Shown here: positions 51,301-60,849 of the stretch, in pieces | Layout of the letters: each line of letters starts with the position of its first letter | Position numbering within the stretch: position 1 is the stretch's first letter | Source of the DNA: Agelaius tricolor | Lineage: Eukaryota > Chordata > Aves > Passeriformes > Icteridae | Reading direction: 5' to 3' | Assembly (NCBI GenBank): GCA_023055355.1 | Contig: JALJCS010000016.1 | Coordinates: 124,001-188,000 of the forward strand | Length of the DNA: 64,000 nt | Translations under genes and position numbers: made by a program | Notes under the pieces: generated by a model | What the model was told of the DNA's origin: nothing | Database searches by the model: none | The model's input: only the letters and a program-made list of their open reading frames with translations

Positions 51301-54300
51301 AGAGAATCCTAAACAACAGAGTCAAAAATACAGATCTCCATCTACTCCTTCACTGTTCTCAGTTCTACTTTATTCTTTAAACATAATTTTAACAGATTTT
51401 GAAAAGGCTGCAAGCTCTGATAAAATCAGTGCACAAAAACACGACCACAGACAGTATGCAGAAAAGCATTACCTTCTGCTTTCCCCTGTTCAGTAGGACT
51501 GCTGGGGACAAGGGCATTGGGTCCAAAGGAAACAGGAGGAGGAATAACTAGGCCTGAAGAGACACTGCAGACCAAAAGGAAACAGGGAAATGAAAACCAC
51601 ACCTCACTAAAAAATGCATTAAGTTCTCCTATCAAGCTCCAGCATGCCACAATACAATTCTTCTCGTGAAAGGGAAGCGTCAGGTGCCCACCAGTAAGAG
51701 ACTAGTGACAGTCAGGGATCAGATGGCCACCATTAGTTCATTTCATTGCAAAATAAGGCCATGCTCCTCTTGTAGCGCAAAAATTAAAACACTGATTGCT
51801 TAAAATCAAGCACAAGTCCTTGAATAATGAAGAGAGTAGGGGGAATGCACTACTGCAACAAAATTCTTGAAAGAGCTTGGGGATTTTTCACTTACGTGGA
51901 ATCACCCTCCTGTACAAGGAACGCCTGCCCAGAGAGCTGCAGGACTTGCAGACTGCGGGCAGGAGTGCACGCCAGAGAACTTCCCTCTTCCACCCTGGTT
52001 ATCAGAGAGCCACTCCCTGCAGTTGCTTTGAACAAAAGAAAACAAAGACAGAAATACAGTCAAAAAACAGTGATTAGACAATTCTGAGGAATTAAACTCA
52101 TGCTATTGCACAGCTCCTTTTCAGATAGGCAACAACAAGCTGATTTTCAGAGCTGGTGAAGGACTGCACATGACAGTTCAGTATGTGAAATGTGAGCACA
52201 AAATAGTTCAGATGAAAAAGAAAAATCTGAATAGATTTTAGACTGTACAAGTGCTCCTACCTGGGAATTTTAAAAAAAATCCCCAATGGCTCCAATATCA
52301 GCACACCTGATCCAGCACTAAAATACAAATATAGGCAAGGTTCTTGTAAGAAAGACACCTTGCACTGACCACTGACTTGGCGTGAGGAGAAGGTTGTTAC
52401 TGAATCTTCTGGATACAGAAGGTTCATTCACAAGATCAGGCCAGAACAGACACCACTGGGCAGAAGTTTGCCTATACTGCCTACCCTACTTATCCACACT
52501 GGGGCGTCATTACAAAGGCAGAGCATCATTAGTTTCAGAAGATGGTAAAAGTTGGGTTTTGGTTTTGCTCTTCAAGGGGCACAGAAATAAAGGAAATTAA
52601 ATATATTTAACAAGCCAGTAGCCGTTCTAACAGGAAGTGATGTTTAGATATTATTCCATACTATAGTAAATGAGGCTGTGGCCTTTCATTTCCAAAGTGT
52701 TCTCAATTTTAGCAGTAGTTACATGAAAAATACTCATGGCGCTCTACACCCTAAAACACTAAATGTCTGTGAAGATCAAGTAGGTATGATGTCTATAACT
52801 AGCTCTGGGATGGACATTTTGGTTCTGCTTGTCTGTTGTTACCTGTTGCATGATTCTCGGGAAACATCTCTTCCTGTGTTGACAAGATATCTGACTCCTC
52901 ATGAGCAGAACCAAGGGATTCCTCAGTTTTACTGGCACCACTGACAGGTGTTTCCTTTCTGGTATGCTCTTCTGCTTCCTGCAGAGTTCTGAAAATGCAA
53001 GACACAGTCTTTGACCTGAGAAATTCAAAATATGAAGACCACAGCATTGTAAAGAAAATCTATCAGTAACAGATAGAAGGCGTTCACTCATGTATAACAC
53101 AGGGGAAAAAAGGAAAGAAGAAAGAAAACCAGCTTCTCGACAAAATAACATTTTCATCCTTGATAAGTTATATTTTCAGAACAGTTTTTCACATTTTCTA
53201 CCAATCTAAGCAATGCTTAAATGGAATGCAGATGTTCTACTGACTTCTAGTCAATGCAGTCTAGGGATTTCACTTCACCTCTTGAACATTATTTTGTAGC
53301 AAAATATGATAATACATGATGAGCTAAATATTATATAAATTTTATGCCAGAGAGAATCAATACTATTCAACAAACTGAAGTTTCACACTTTAAAACAGTT
53401 AAAACAAAGCTTACAATAGCAAATATGCAAAAGCATCCTGGAATACCCACCACTTAGCCTCCATATTTCTCCTGTGCAGTGAAAGCCCATGCTACAGCAA
53501 TTAAGTTATTTTACAATACAATACAACTTCTGTGACTCAAAATGAATTATTGCTTCTAGTATAGTCCAGTCATACCATTTTAGGAAAATTACTGGCATAT
53601 TTTATTATGCCATGAACTTGCCCTTAAAAACAAACCTATCAATATCTTTGTGTTTAGGAGTTTGACATCACATCGTTTCTCACCGGGGAATACTAAGAGC
53701 ATTCCTTAGTCAGCACTGCTACAAGAAGGCCTCAGCAGTGTGTCATCTTTCCCTTTCTCTTTTGCCTTGAACCCTCTTCCATATCTAAAAATCTAGTAAA
53801 AAAAACAAACAAATCACCTTCCAGAATGCCCACAAACTGCCACAGCATATGTCGCAGTTGAGATGGCCACGCTACACAGCGCATCCTCATACAATTTCAG
53901 AAAGCTTCTGCCCATACAAAGTAAAACCATACCACTTCAGAAGGCTTCAAGCATTTGCCCTTCTTATTCTTTAGCCCAACCTTTTATACTCCCAATGCTC
54001 ATGCATGGCACCTGTGTGCCCTCTGTTCCCTGAGTGGTTGCTCAGCACACCCGGGTACTCCATGGCTCATTGCTGTCAGTGCTGCTCACAGCTGCACCCA
54101 TTGGGGATGAGGCTGGGCCGCAGCCCCACTCCACTCCCACAAACTGTGTGCCTACAGCAAACAACCTACAGAAAAGGCAGACTGCTTTACCTTTCAGACT
54201 TCTCTGCCTGGCTTTCCAAAGCAGTATGTGCTTCTGTGCTGGAGTCAGTTTCTATGTTGTCCGCACAAAATTCTAGAGAGATAAAAGAAAAATACCTGGA

Positions 54301-56302
54301 TTAATATACAAATAAGAAAATGTAGGTCTGTAATTTACACAAATACCAAGGTAAGCCTTATATTTAAAAAAATTAATTTTGAACTATCTATGATAAAAAG
54401 AAGGAAAAAAAACCAAAACAGGATGAGGTTTTTACCAGGGAAAGAATTCAGTATCTGATTGTCTAAATATTTTGGAAATCAATTAGGAAAGAGAAGTGAA
54501 AGAATCATTGATAGCCCTTGGAGAGGTACAAGAAAACAAATTAATTAGTCCAAAGGAAAGAGGGGGCAAAATTATTTGCAACTACCAGTGAGCTGTGAAC
54601 TCATTTTTGGAAACTACTAGTACTGTACTTCCTGTCAAAAAACCATAACATTTATAATTTAAAGAAACTAGATAGAATCTACATAGCAGCAAGAAGACAT
54701 CTATGATCATTTTCACTTACCATATTTAGACTCATTCTTAACAAGTCTGGAACAAACGACAGTGGGTCCAGCGTGGAGCTGATGCCTAGCATCTCCCTCA
54801 CTGGGCACCAAGTCACTCTCCAAGTCCTGGCTCTGCGACAGCTCTAGAACTCCGAACTGGAGCTGTGACATGCCTGTATCTAACATCAGAAATCCATTAC
54901 AAACATACATACCAAAAAGAAAAAATCAAGGGCTATCCATCACTTTTACAAGGGCAAAAGATATACCCTCTAACATGCAAAGTATTTAGGCTATTGCTAG
55001 AACTCTGAATAAACTAACTGATCTGATCTCAGCTGTACTAATTAAAATATGGTATCACAACAGGGACACTGGCCATTAACTGAAAAATCTGTATTAATCA
55101 GCAAGGGCTTATGTAATGCCATTAGGAGCTGCAGCAGACTTTCATTCCATGAATAGAAAATAATCTTGATAACACACAGCCTGTGTCTGAAAATCCTCTG
55201 ATGACAACGACCATTATGCCAGTTCATAATAAGGCTCCATTTCCTAATAACCACAATGCATCCCTGCTTCTTCTAAACCACCTTCAATCTTGAAGATCCA
55301 TTCTAACAATAATAAATCAACCTTCTTTTCGTTTTTTTTTCAAACACCAAAGCATACAAATAAACTTTCAGAAAAGGATGCCAATTTCTGACCTATTATT
55401 ACCGGCATAATTACCCTTGGTGAGACAAGTGAGTCAGCCCAACTGAAAAACTGCACAGACAGTTGATCCAATTCCGAAAACCCAAAAAACCGACCTGAAA
55501 TGGGTTAGTTACCTTCTACACACGGCGAAGAAGCACAGTCCTCAACATCATCTTCACTTCGTTCCCTGGCCTTTCCAAGGGCACTGCAACAGAGAGACTC
55601 GCTGCGTTCCTGCAGGCCGCCTCCCCGCGGCTCGTTCCGAGGGGTCACTTGGCACCGACCAGGCGCTCCAAGCCCTCCGCACCGCACGTCCTGGCCAGGG
55701 CCGAGCACGGCCGCTACAGCAGCGAGCCCGCCTTCTCGGCCTGTCCTCCACGAGAGAGATTGCAGCAGGCCAGAGAGGCGGCGGCCGAGAGCCGCCATCT
55801 GGCGCACCCCACGTACCTGCTCTCCCGGTCGGGCGCTGGAGACTCCTCCGCTGCGCAGCCCCGCGGTCCAGAGGCGCTCGGGCGGGCCGGGCCCTCCATG
55901 GGCTCTGCAAGCACAGCGCCGTCAGCGCGACCGCGGTACCCGGACCCACCGTGACCCCGCGCCCCGCCCTTACCTGCGAGTCGCTCCCGCGGCGCCCGGC
56001 TGCCAGCAGGACCGCGGACGACGTCCTGCAAGAGAGAGGCGGGGGCCGCGTCAGAGCCGCGCCGGGCCGGGCCGGGCTGGGCAAGGCCGAGTGATGCTGC
56101 CACCACGCCAGGCGCTCACCAGCACGGGGCTCGGGCTCCGCCGGGCCGGCAGCCGGCGGGCCAGCTCGCCGAGCCTAGCCCGCTCCGCGTCCGGCTCCGC
56201 GTCCGCCTCCGCGCCCTGGGGCTGCGAGTCCTCCACGATGAGGAGGGGCGTGCCCTGCTGCGAGAATCCAGGGTCCAGCTGGCTGCTCCCGCCGCGCTCC
56301 AT
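29493..56302 (-). CDS. TP53BP1: TP53BP1 (53BP1), complete, 27 coding exons
   Basis: 53BP1 is a nuclear repair scaffold that reads H4K20me2 and H2AK15ub at double-strand breaks, favours end joining and binds p53. Exons, 5' to 3': 56302-56120, 56025-55974, 55904-55817, 55583-55513, 54879-54721, 54272-54191, 52988-52843, 52016-51896, 51564-51473, 50523-50321, 49374-48195, 43911-43792, 43179-42943, 41869-41812, 40608-40516, 39414-38913, 38228-38076, 36801-36512, 36212-36036, 35772-35351, 35223-35032, 34555-34352, 33395-33183, 32612-32518, 31541-31342, 30530-30385, 29680-29493. All junctions have AG/GT and compatible phases. The total is 5667 nt, 1888 aa plus stop (human 1972). Identity to mammalian 53BP1 is very high in the C-terminal domains and low in the disordered N-terminal half, as is usual. 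It is convergent with TUBGCP4, as in human. Confidence 0.98.
29757..30010 (-). mobile_element. CR1 fragment in TP53BP1 intron 26
   Basis: The reverse complement of this stretch resembles the CR1 3' end: the plus strand has GAGAGGGACCTTAAAAGCTC, CACCTTCCACTGGACCAGGT and CATCCAACCTGGC, the mirror of the usual tail. It lies in the same orientation as TP53BP1 and is diverged. Confidence 0.72.
31960..32485 (+). mobile_element. CR1 fragment in TP53BP1 intron 24
   Basis: CR1-like phrases in order are GGTGAGACCACTCCAGATCT, CAAGTTGCCCAGAAAGGC, CCTTGATGGTACTCAAAACA and a terminal CTATTCTGTGA. It is antisense to TP53BP1. Its 3' end stops only about 33 bases from the exon 24 splice donor. It is old and diverged. 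Confidence 0.75.
33681..34129 (+). mobile_element. Solo LTR with a perfect 6-bp target duplication, in TP53BP1 intron 22
   Basis: The element starts TGTTG and ends TTGCA, 449 bp, and is flanked on both sides by ACCAAC (33675-33680 and 34130-34135), as expected for retroviral-type integration of ERVK-like elements. Inside are GC-rich promoter-like sequence, a TATA-like CATAAAA at 33907-33913 and AATAAA at 33988-33993. No internal retroviral genes adjoin it, so it is a solo LTR left by recombination. It is antisense to TP53BP1. The open frames across it are not genes. Confidence 0.9.
34352..34555 (-). CDS. TP53BP1: TP53BP1 exon 22: end of the UDR and the NLS
   Basis: The ubiquitin-dependent recruitment motif is split: ISL at the end of exon 21 and [13 protein letters not shown] at the start of exon 22. 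The basic patch and the LDNL core match the mammalian segment that reads H2AK15ub. Further on, [20 protein letters not shown] keeps the bipartite nuclear localisation signal with its SP site. Confidence 0.95.
35032..35772 (-). CDS. TP53BP1: TP53BP1 exons 20-21: tandem Tudor domain
   Basis: The tandem Tudor fold binds H4K20me2. By my exon numbering the cage residues are Trp1416, Tyr1423, Phe1440, Asp1442 and Tyr1444. Their spacing (7, 24, 26, 28 from the Trp) is exactly that of human W1495, Y1502, F1519, D1521 and Y1523, so methyl-lysine binding should be intact. Exon 21 adds [20 protein letters not shown] and [11 protein letters not shown], closing the second Tudor, and ends at TKAADISL. Confidence 0.97.
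36036..36801 (-). CDS. TP53BP1: TP53BP1 exons 18-19: linker and GAR motif
   Basis: Exon 18 (36801-36512) begins [15 protein letters not shown] and carries a Ser-rich segment with [13 protein letters not shown]. Exon 19 (36212-36036) begins with SPRKGAGQP and contains [17 protein letters not shown], the glycine-arginine-rich motif methylated by PRMT1 in mammals. The intron 18 acceptor is CTCTAG; the next AG six bases downstream (CCCTAG) was not chosen because it breaks the phase. Confidence 0.93.
38076..38228 (-). CDS. TP53BP1: TP53BP1 exon 17: oligomerisation domain
   Basis: This exon has 51 codons starting GEEEF. Its core [20 protein letters not shown] and [15 protein letters not shown] match the mammalian oligomerisation domain closely, at residues about 1130-1180. 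In family knowledge this domain is needed for 53BP1 focus formation. Both boundaries are in phase 0, so the domain is encoded by a single symmetric exon. Confidence 0.95.
38913..39414 (-). CDS. TP53BP1: TP53BP1 exon 16: LC8 (DYNLL1)-binding region
   Basis: This exon holds three QT motifs of the dynein light-chain LC8 type: KGIQTT, TATQTS and VNVQTD. They correspond in order to the GIQT, ATQT and VQT motifs of mammalian 53BP1. In mammals these sites recruit LC8 and strengthen oligomerisation. The rest of the exon is diverged. It ends SLRSQ at a GTGGGA donor in phase 0, directly before the oligomerisation exon. Confidence 0.9.
42095..42512 (+). mobile_element. CR1 3' end in TP53BP1 intron 13, with an internal A-run
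   Basis: This is clear CR1 sequence: CCAGGAGAAGAGAAGGCTCC, TGCCTGGAGAAGCTGTGGCT, AACTCTGGAAGTGTCCAAGG and CCATTCTATGATTTT. It is interrupted at 42259-42281 by a run of about 23 A. The element is antisense to TP53BP1, and its 3' end is included in the tandem duplication listed next. Confidence 0.92.
42440..42681. repeat. Exact 121-bp tandem duplication
   Basis: 42440-42560 and 42561-42681 read the same base for base, including a run of 10 T. Each unit starts TGCCCATGGCAGAGGGTGTT within the CR1 3' end and ends CAAACTTCGCTTCCTA in the flanking DNA. It therefore spans the CR1/flank junction and must be younger than the CR1 insertion. Confidence 0.97.
44928..45324 (-). mobile_element. Solo LTR, minus orientation, with a perfect 6-bp target duplication, in TP53BP1 intron 11
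   Basis: The 397-bp element has TG..CA ends (plus strand TGTGACAG to TGCGACA) and is flanked by ATGACC at 44922-44927 and 45325-45330. Read on the minus strand it begins TGTCGCAGACATC and contains the AATAAATCAAGCCTTCTGA phrase near its end, like songbird ERVK-type LTRs I recall. An (AT)n run lies at about 45011-45026. It is in the same orientation as TP53BP1. Confidence 0.9.
45545..46885 (+). mobile_element. CR1 LINE, ORF2 portion, split by an LTR insertion, TP53BP1 intron 11
   Basis: CR1 coding-region sequence occurs in two blocks: 45545-45643 (GATGTCAAAGACAACAAGAA) and 46029-46885 (GCAAGAGAGAAAGTATAGAG, CCAGTCTTCAAAAAGGGCAA, CAGGGTCCAGCC..GTCAGTGACCTGGATGAAG). The LTR at 45644-46028 separates them. 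The frame is broken by many stops and indels, so it is dead. It is antisense to TP53BP1. Short open frames at 46279-46673 are remnants of its reverse transcriptase region. Confidence 0.9.
45644..46028 (+). mobile_element. Solo LTR, plus orientation, nested in a CR1 copy
   Basis: It begins TGTATCACAGACAT and ends CCACCACCACA, and carries AATAAATCAGCCTTCTGAAA near its 3' part, the same family as the inverted copy at 44928-45324. Flanking bases GGATT (before) and GGTTT (after) look like an eroded 5-bp target duplication. The surrounding CR1 sequence continues on each side, so it inserted into the CR1. Confidence 0.88.
48195..49374 (-). CDS. TP53BP1: TP53BP1 exon 11: large central exon
   Basis: This is a 1180-nt exon with one open frame (residues about 400-792). 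It begins [10 protein letters not shown] after a TTTTAG acceptor and ends SPSPSSG at a GTAAGT donor. It is acidic, Ser/Glu-rich and probably disordered, matching the long exon that carries many ST/Q phosphosites in mammals. Only short islands match human, for example DSCKLMLS near its start. It is the longest exon in the window. Confidence 0.95.
55513..56302 (-). CDS. TP53BP1: TP53BP1 exons 1-4: N-terminus with SQ phosphosites
   Basis: Exon 1 encodes [16 protein letters not shown], then [10 protein letters not shown], aligning with the mammalian N-terminus and keeping three SQ dipeptides (Ser7, Ser14, Ser26), the ATM/ATR-type site. Exons 2-4 are short and GC-rich; exon 2 starts DVV like the mammalian one. 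They total about 70 residues, fewer than the equivalent mammalian stretch, which explains much of the shorter protein. The chosen ATG has a poor context (T at -3). An in-frame ATG 90 bases upstream is discussed in the findings. Confidence 0.9.
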
Positions 56303-56770
56303 GCAGGACGGCGCAGGCTGCGGAGCCGGGCCGGGCCCTGCGCCGCCCGCCCGTCCGCCGCCCAACCCAGCCGCACTTCCCGCCGCCGCCATCTTGCCGC
56401 GCGCCGATTGGTGCGCGCGACCCGTCCGCCCCGCCGTTACCGGGGAGACGGTGGGGGGGGCCGGCCCGGCGGGATGGCGCCGAGAGCGCCCCGGAGCGCC
56501 CCGGAGCGCCGCTCGGCCTCGCCGCCAGGGCTCAGGAGACACAAACAGCCTCGCGCCTTCCGTCCGCGGAGCTCGCTCGAGGGCGAATGCATCGACCTCT
56601 CGCACATGGCGGGCCAGGGGCCGGCGGAGGTCCGGACCGGGTACCGGGTACCGGGTTCGGGCCGAGAAATGTCCGCACGGTGCCCTCCTGATCCCCTTTC
56701 TTCTCAGGTACAAAACAGCCCCGTGCTCGGGCTCCCGCACGGACCGAGCATCGCGTACCCCGAACAGCCA
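55560..56770. promoter_or_regulatory. TP53BP1: CpG island and promoter of TP53BP1
   Basis: CpG-dense DNA spans exons 1-4 and about 450 bp upstream. Upstream of the ATG, on the minus strand, there is a YY1-type AAGATGGCGGC at 56395-56385 and a CCAAT box at 56411-56407, both common in TATA-less housekeeping promoters. Long open frames on both strands are due to GC content. No plus-strand gene was recognised starting from this island. Confidence 0.8.
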
Positions 56771-56819
56771 CCATCGGGTACGTCCTTTCTTGGATATCAC
56801 GGGAGAGTGAAATCCTATT

Positions 56820-57540
56820 AATTTCCCTGTGTTTATATGACTAAACGGTTATCGAAGAAGCCTTGCGCATAATTGGGACTGTATTGTTTGTCTTTCCAGC
56901 ATTCACCTTCTTGCCTAATAAACAGTGAGTTCGAATAGCGTAATTTAAATCTACTTTTGCAAGTTCTGTTTTTTATTTCTGCACCTCTCTATATTTTATA
57001 GATGAAAATTCTGTAAATTTTATTTTAAGATTTGTTGTAGAACCAAAACCACAGAATCGGAAAAAATGGTACCTGACCTGAAAGAAACTCTTATTATGCA
57101 ACGTTATAGATAAAAGGTTGTATATAGTGAAACACTGTAAATATGAGTATGTTACAAATTTTGTGTGTAATGTGAAATCTAAGTTAGCACATGCATGTTA
57201 AGAACATTAAAAAGGCTAAAAATATTTGCAATTGCTACACAGGAGGGATGCTTTAGTGGCTGATTGTTCAAATCCAAGAAGATGCTCCTTTGTATATTAG
57301 AAGATACTCTAGCATGTATATTAAGCTGTATTATTGAAATGGTTTTTTTTTAGAAGTGTTAACAGTTACCTTACAAAATTCACAGTGGATAATGAAGACT
57401 AGAAACAGCAAATGTGCCAGTCACTTTCTCAAAATTCCTTTCAAATTCTTGAAAACTTTGATTACAAACCTAATTTGTCTGAGGATTTGTTTCTGGAAGA
57501 CGAGGAGAGGAGTTACCAGCCTACATAGATCGCTAAAGGC
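56820..57540. other. Intergenic AT-rich DNA upstream of TP53BP1
   Basis: AT-rich sequence without a recognisable exon, RNA gene or repeat family. In human the next gene here is MAP1A on the opposite strand; none of its coding sequence was seen. Confidence 0.6.
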
Positions 57541-58201
57541 TGTGGGATTGACGGGGGTAGCACGGTCGGGACGGATGGAGACGAGAGATCTCTGCAGCCA
57601 GGGCGTGGAACTTGTGGTTTATTGCAAAAGGCCTGGGTGCAGGGCCCTGCTGGGAGCTGCCAGCCACAGCTCGAGAAAGCCCGAGAGAAAAGAAGAGGAG
57701 AGCGCAAGAGATTCAAAGAGGGTAAGAGAGTAAAAGGCGAGAGCTCAGAAACAAGAAGCAAGAGTAACAGGTAAGAGCTAAGAGCATAGCAAAGTAAGTA
57801 AGTTCCCGTTACAATACAATAAATCATCTTCTGTGTTAAATATTCTAATTCTCACTAACCAATCTAGTACAACATACAAATCCTATGGCATTTCCATACA
57901 ACTTATAAGAATCACCACATTACCATACTGTGCTACATTTTAAACCCTAAAAACTACTCTTTACACCCCTTCTGCCAAGCTGGCAGGGTCTGCTCAGACC
58001 CTTAGACCTGCCTGCAAGCAGTCTTGTTTCATCAAAAGAAGATTGCCTTCAGCTGGCCACACCGTTGTTTTCCCGTTGTTCAGTAACTAAGAGATCTCAA
58101 AGCTTGCTTTCATTTCAATCTCACTTATAGTTTCCATATTCTCAAAATCTTTTGCCAAGCAATCATATTTGTAAGGCTTTCCTGTTTCATCTTCCCTAAC
58201 A
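57541..58201 (-). mobile_element. Solo LTR, 661 bp, minus orientation, upstream of TP53BP1
   Basis: The plus strand runs from TGTGGGATTGACGG to CTTCCCTAACA, so the minus strand has TGTTAG..CCCACA ends. Flanks are AAAGGC (57535-57540) and AAAGAC (58202-58207), a 5-of-6 target duplication. The minus strand has AATAAACC at 57623-57618 before a short 3' segment, as in an LTR with R and U5. It resembles songbird LTRs I recall, and no internal retroviral sequence adjoins it. It points toward TP53BP1, whose promoter lies about 1.2 kb away. Confidence 0.82.
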
Positions 58202-60039
58202 AAAGACAAGGTGCCTAACATTGATCTGATACCTTATGTCAGAGCAACAGGACATAAGCGGCAGAATAACAACTTTAGTATAGTAAGTCATATCTATATG
58301 GGATTCTCATAGGCAAACTAGGGAAGCATAGAGGTGATGAAGTTTCAATAAGGTAAGGAAAAAACTTGTTTGGTATTCATCCTCAGAAAGTAATAATCCT
58401 CAGTTCAAAACAAGTACATTTAAGTGAGAGTTCAAACATTAGCGTGCTGTTCCTAGTCCACTGTTTTCTTTAATCACTTTTGTCACAAAATAAGTACACT
58501 TATTAATCCACAAGCAATCTGAAATTGAGAGGTTCTAGAAGTACTAGAAGGAAGATTTTTTAAATGGTCTGGAAAATGGACAAAGTACAATGCAGGTAAG
58601 AAAAATTTTATATAAAATTAAATAACTGACTGCACAAATTCAGGACACTGCTGCTGGGCTGTATGGTATTTCTGCAAAATAAAGCAATGGGGACCGTAGT
58701 GCCTCACAAACTGAGTCAGTGTCTGCTGCCACAAAAAAAAAAAAAAAAAGGAGCAAACAGTAAGCATTATACTTGTGTGTAATATGCAGACCTTAGATGC
58801 ATGCAGTAATTCTTGTACTCTCCACTGGCATGGCCTAAGCTAAGCCCTGCATCTAGTGAGAAGACAGCAAAAGAGTTGGCTATCCTAATATTCTCCAGAT
58901 AGAAAAAAAGTTGATGGCAAATAATTTGTTTCTTAATAATATTCACAGTTTAGAGGACAACTGAATTTGCTTTCATGAACTGCAAGTAGGTGTAAATTAA
59001 GGACTAAACAGAAATAAGCAAAAATATTTGAAAAGTGAGCCTAAAGAAGTTATAAAATTTATGTCATTTCTAACATTTAAGTTGGGTTTTTTTTTAAGTA
59101 AAACAAATGGTATAGTTGATCTTGGTCTGAAATGGGAAGTTGAACTACATTATCTCCAGAATCTCCTTCCAGTCTTGTTTTTTTGCAATTCAGTACTTTT
59201 ATATGAACCAGAATAGGACAAAATTGAAAACTCAGTCCAGGTGGACAAATTTGTAAATGCCAAATCTGTGTGTGTTTTAAAGCTGACTGCCCATTATTTG
59301 TGTCAAATTTGTAATCCCCTTTTTCCCAGCTTTATTATGCTATGAAAATAAATGCTCTGCTTTCTTTATAATATACATGTCTTCATTTAAGTATTTTTCC
59401 TCAGCAGATAGCCTTTTTTTTGAGTCTAATTATAAACTATGAACAAGGCATGACTACCTTTGTCTAAGAAAGAATAAAAGAGCAAAATTAATCTTTGCTT
59501 CCTTTTGCTTCAAACAAAACATGTCCAACACCAGACTTCCAATGAATGAAAGTATGGCGACTGTCTGATTTTTCATATTTGGAGGATTTTTCCAAATTTC
59601 TTGTATCTTACAGAATTTGCAATAGCAAGCTGACGCTGTAGTTGATTTTCATCCAAAAGCTCCTTTCCAATGCAAACCACTAAATATGGGAGCCAATAAG
59701 CAGGACTGCTATTCCTCATTCTCATTTCTTGCACTTTGAATCTGGTTCTCCATGTCCCAATGCATCCCCAAGCCTCATCTTCAAAACTGGACAGTGTTCC
59801 TAGAAAAAGGACCAAATTCCAGATCCTGATTTCAAATGAGAATTAGTTACAACAAACGAAGATACTCAGCAAGATAGCTAAGCTTGCAGAAGACTAAGGA
59901 TGCTACTTGTATTTGCAAAACTAGCTTGATGTTTTGTGCTGTGTATTGCAATTATTGTGATGCAGACGCATTTAAAAGCAACCCGGCCAATTTCCGTATG
60001 CACTTTTCTCTGCGCCATGACTTTGGGAACAAATAGTGC
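58202..60039. other. Intergenic DNA
   Basis: AT-rich sequence with an A-run at 58732-58749. A minus-strand open frame at 59815-59573 begins near an acceptor-like TTTTTCTAG and runs toward a donor-like TGTAAGA. I do not recognise its translation, so it is only a weak exon candidate for a transcript from the 60-kb CpG island. Confidence 0.4.
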
Positions 60040-60680
60040 CTGGCACTGACGGCTCTCGTGGGCCGTGAGTCCGGCCCGCCGTGCTACCGACGGGCGAGTC
60101 ACCACGAGCCGCCGGCACGACACCCATGTCCCCGGGGGGAGCCGAAGCGACCGCCGCCTTCCGCACTCGCTCCCGGACTGCGCCGGTCACGGCGCGGAGC
60201 TCCTCGGAGCGTCCCGTCCCGTCCCGTCCCGTCCCGCTCCGCCGGGGCGCCCCGAGCGCAGCGGCCGCGGCCGGGGCTGCCCAGACGGGGCCTGCCGCGG
60301 GGCTGCTCGCTCTCCCTACGGCACTCCGCGGGGGAATCGAACTCGGGTGATGAAGACGGCGGCAGCCAGACCCGGGCCGACGAACAAGACCGACGCTGCT
60401 CTGCTGACTTAATGAGGGCGCCGCCGGCGGGACCGGCCCGCGGCCCGCCTCCCGCCCCGGCACCGCCCCCGGTACCGCCCCCGGCACCGCCCCCGGCACA
60501 GCTTTCCGCCCCGCCCCGGGCACCGCCCCCGGCACCGCTTTCCGCCCCGCCCCCGGTACCGCCCCCGGTACCGCCCCCGGCACAGCTTTCCGCCCCGCCC
60601 CCGGCACCGCCCCGGGCACCGCCCCGGGCGTGGTCCTGCCCCCTCCGGCAACGGCTCTTACGGGTAACGCAAGGCATATG
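60040..60680. promoter_or_regulatory. Second CpG island, no gene recognised
   Basis: A sharp switch to CpG-dense sequence, unlike both flanks, with a (GTCCC)n stretch at about 60210-60235 and a GC-rich minisatellite. Such islands usually mark promoters, so an unrecognised transcript, coding or non-coding, may start here in either direction. The open frames across it are low-complexity Pro/Ala or Gly/Arg translations. Confidence 0.6.
60455..60625. repeat. 12-bp GC-rich minisatellite
   Basis: Tandem units of the form CACCGCCCCCGG or TACCGCCCCCGG are interspersed with a longer CAGCTTTCCGCCCCG variant that recurs three times at regular spacing, suggesting a higher-order repeat. It contains Sp1-like CCGCCCC boxes throughout. 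Confidence 0.9.
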
Positions 60681-60849
60681 CGTCCTTAATCTGTCGAAGG
60701 CTGACCACACGAAAGCGTTCACCACACGAATGCCACAACGAGAGCGCTCAGATATTCAGTCATGCCAGACGGGGCTGCGATTGCCAGACCAAATTAACTT
60801 CGCAAGCGTTCGCTTTATTTACATGCACATCACTTTCTCTGAACACTAG

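Noticed and set aside
55505..56821. Several overlapping open frames of 130-249 codons on both strands
   Set aside because: GC-rich shadows; TP53BP1 exons 1-4 with splice sites explain the minus-strand coding, and no plus-strand frame resembles a protein.
60325..60352. GAGTTCGATTCCCC on the minus strand, like a tRNA B box
   Set aside because: The flanking bases do not form a T-arm stem, and no A box or acceptor stem was found.
60058..60849. A 263-codon plus-strand frame and minus-strand frames of 208-215 codons
   Set aside because: They translate the 12-bp minisatellite into Pro/Ala or Gly/Arg repeats; no domain is seen.
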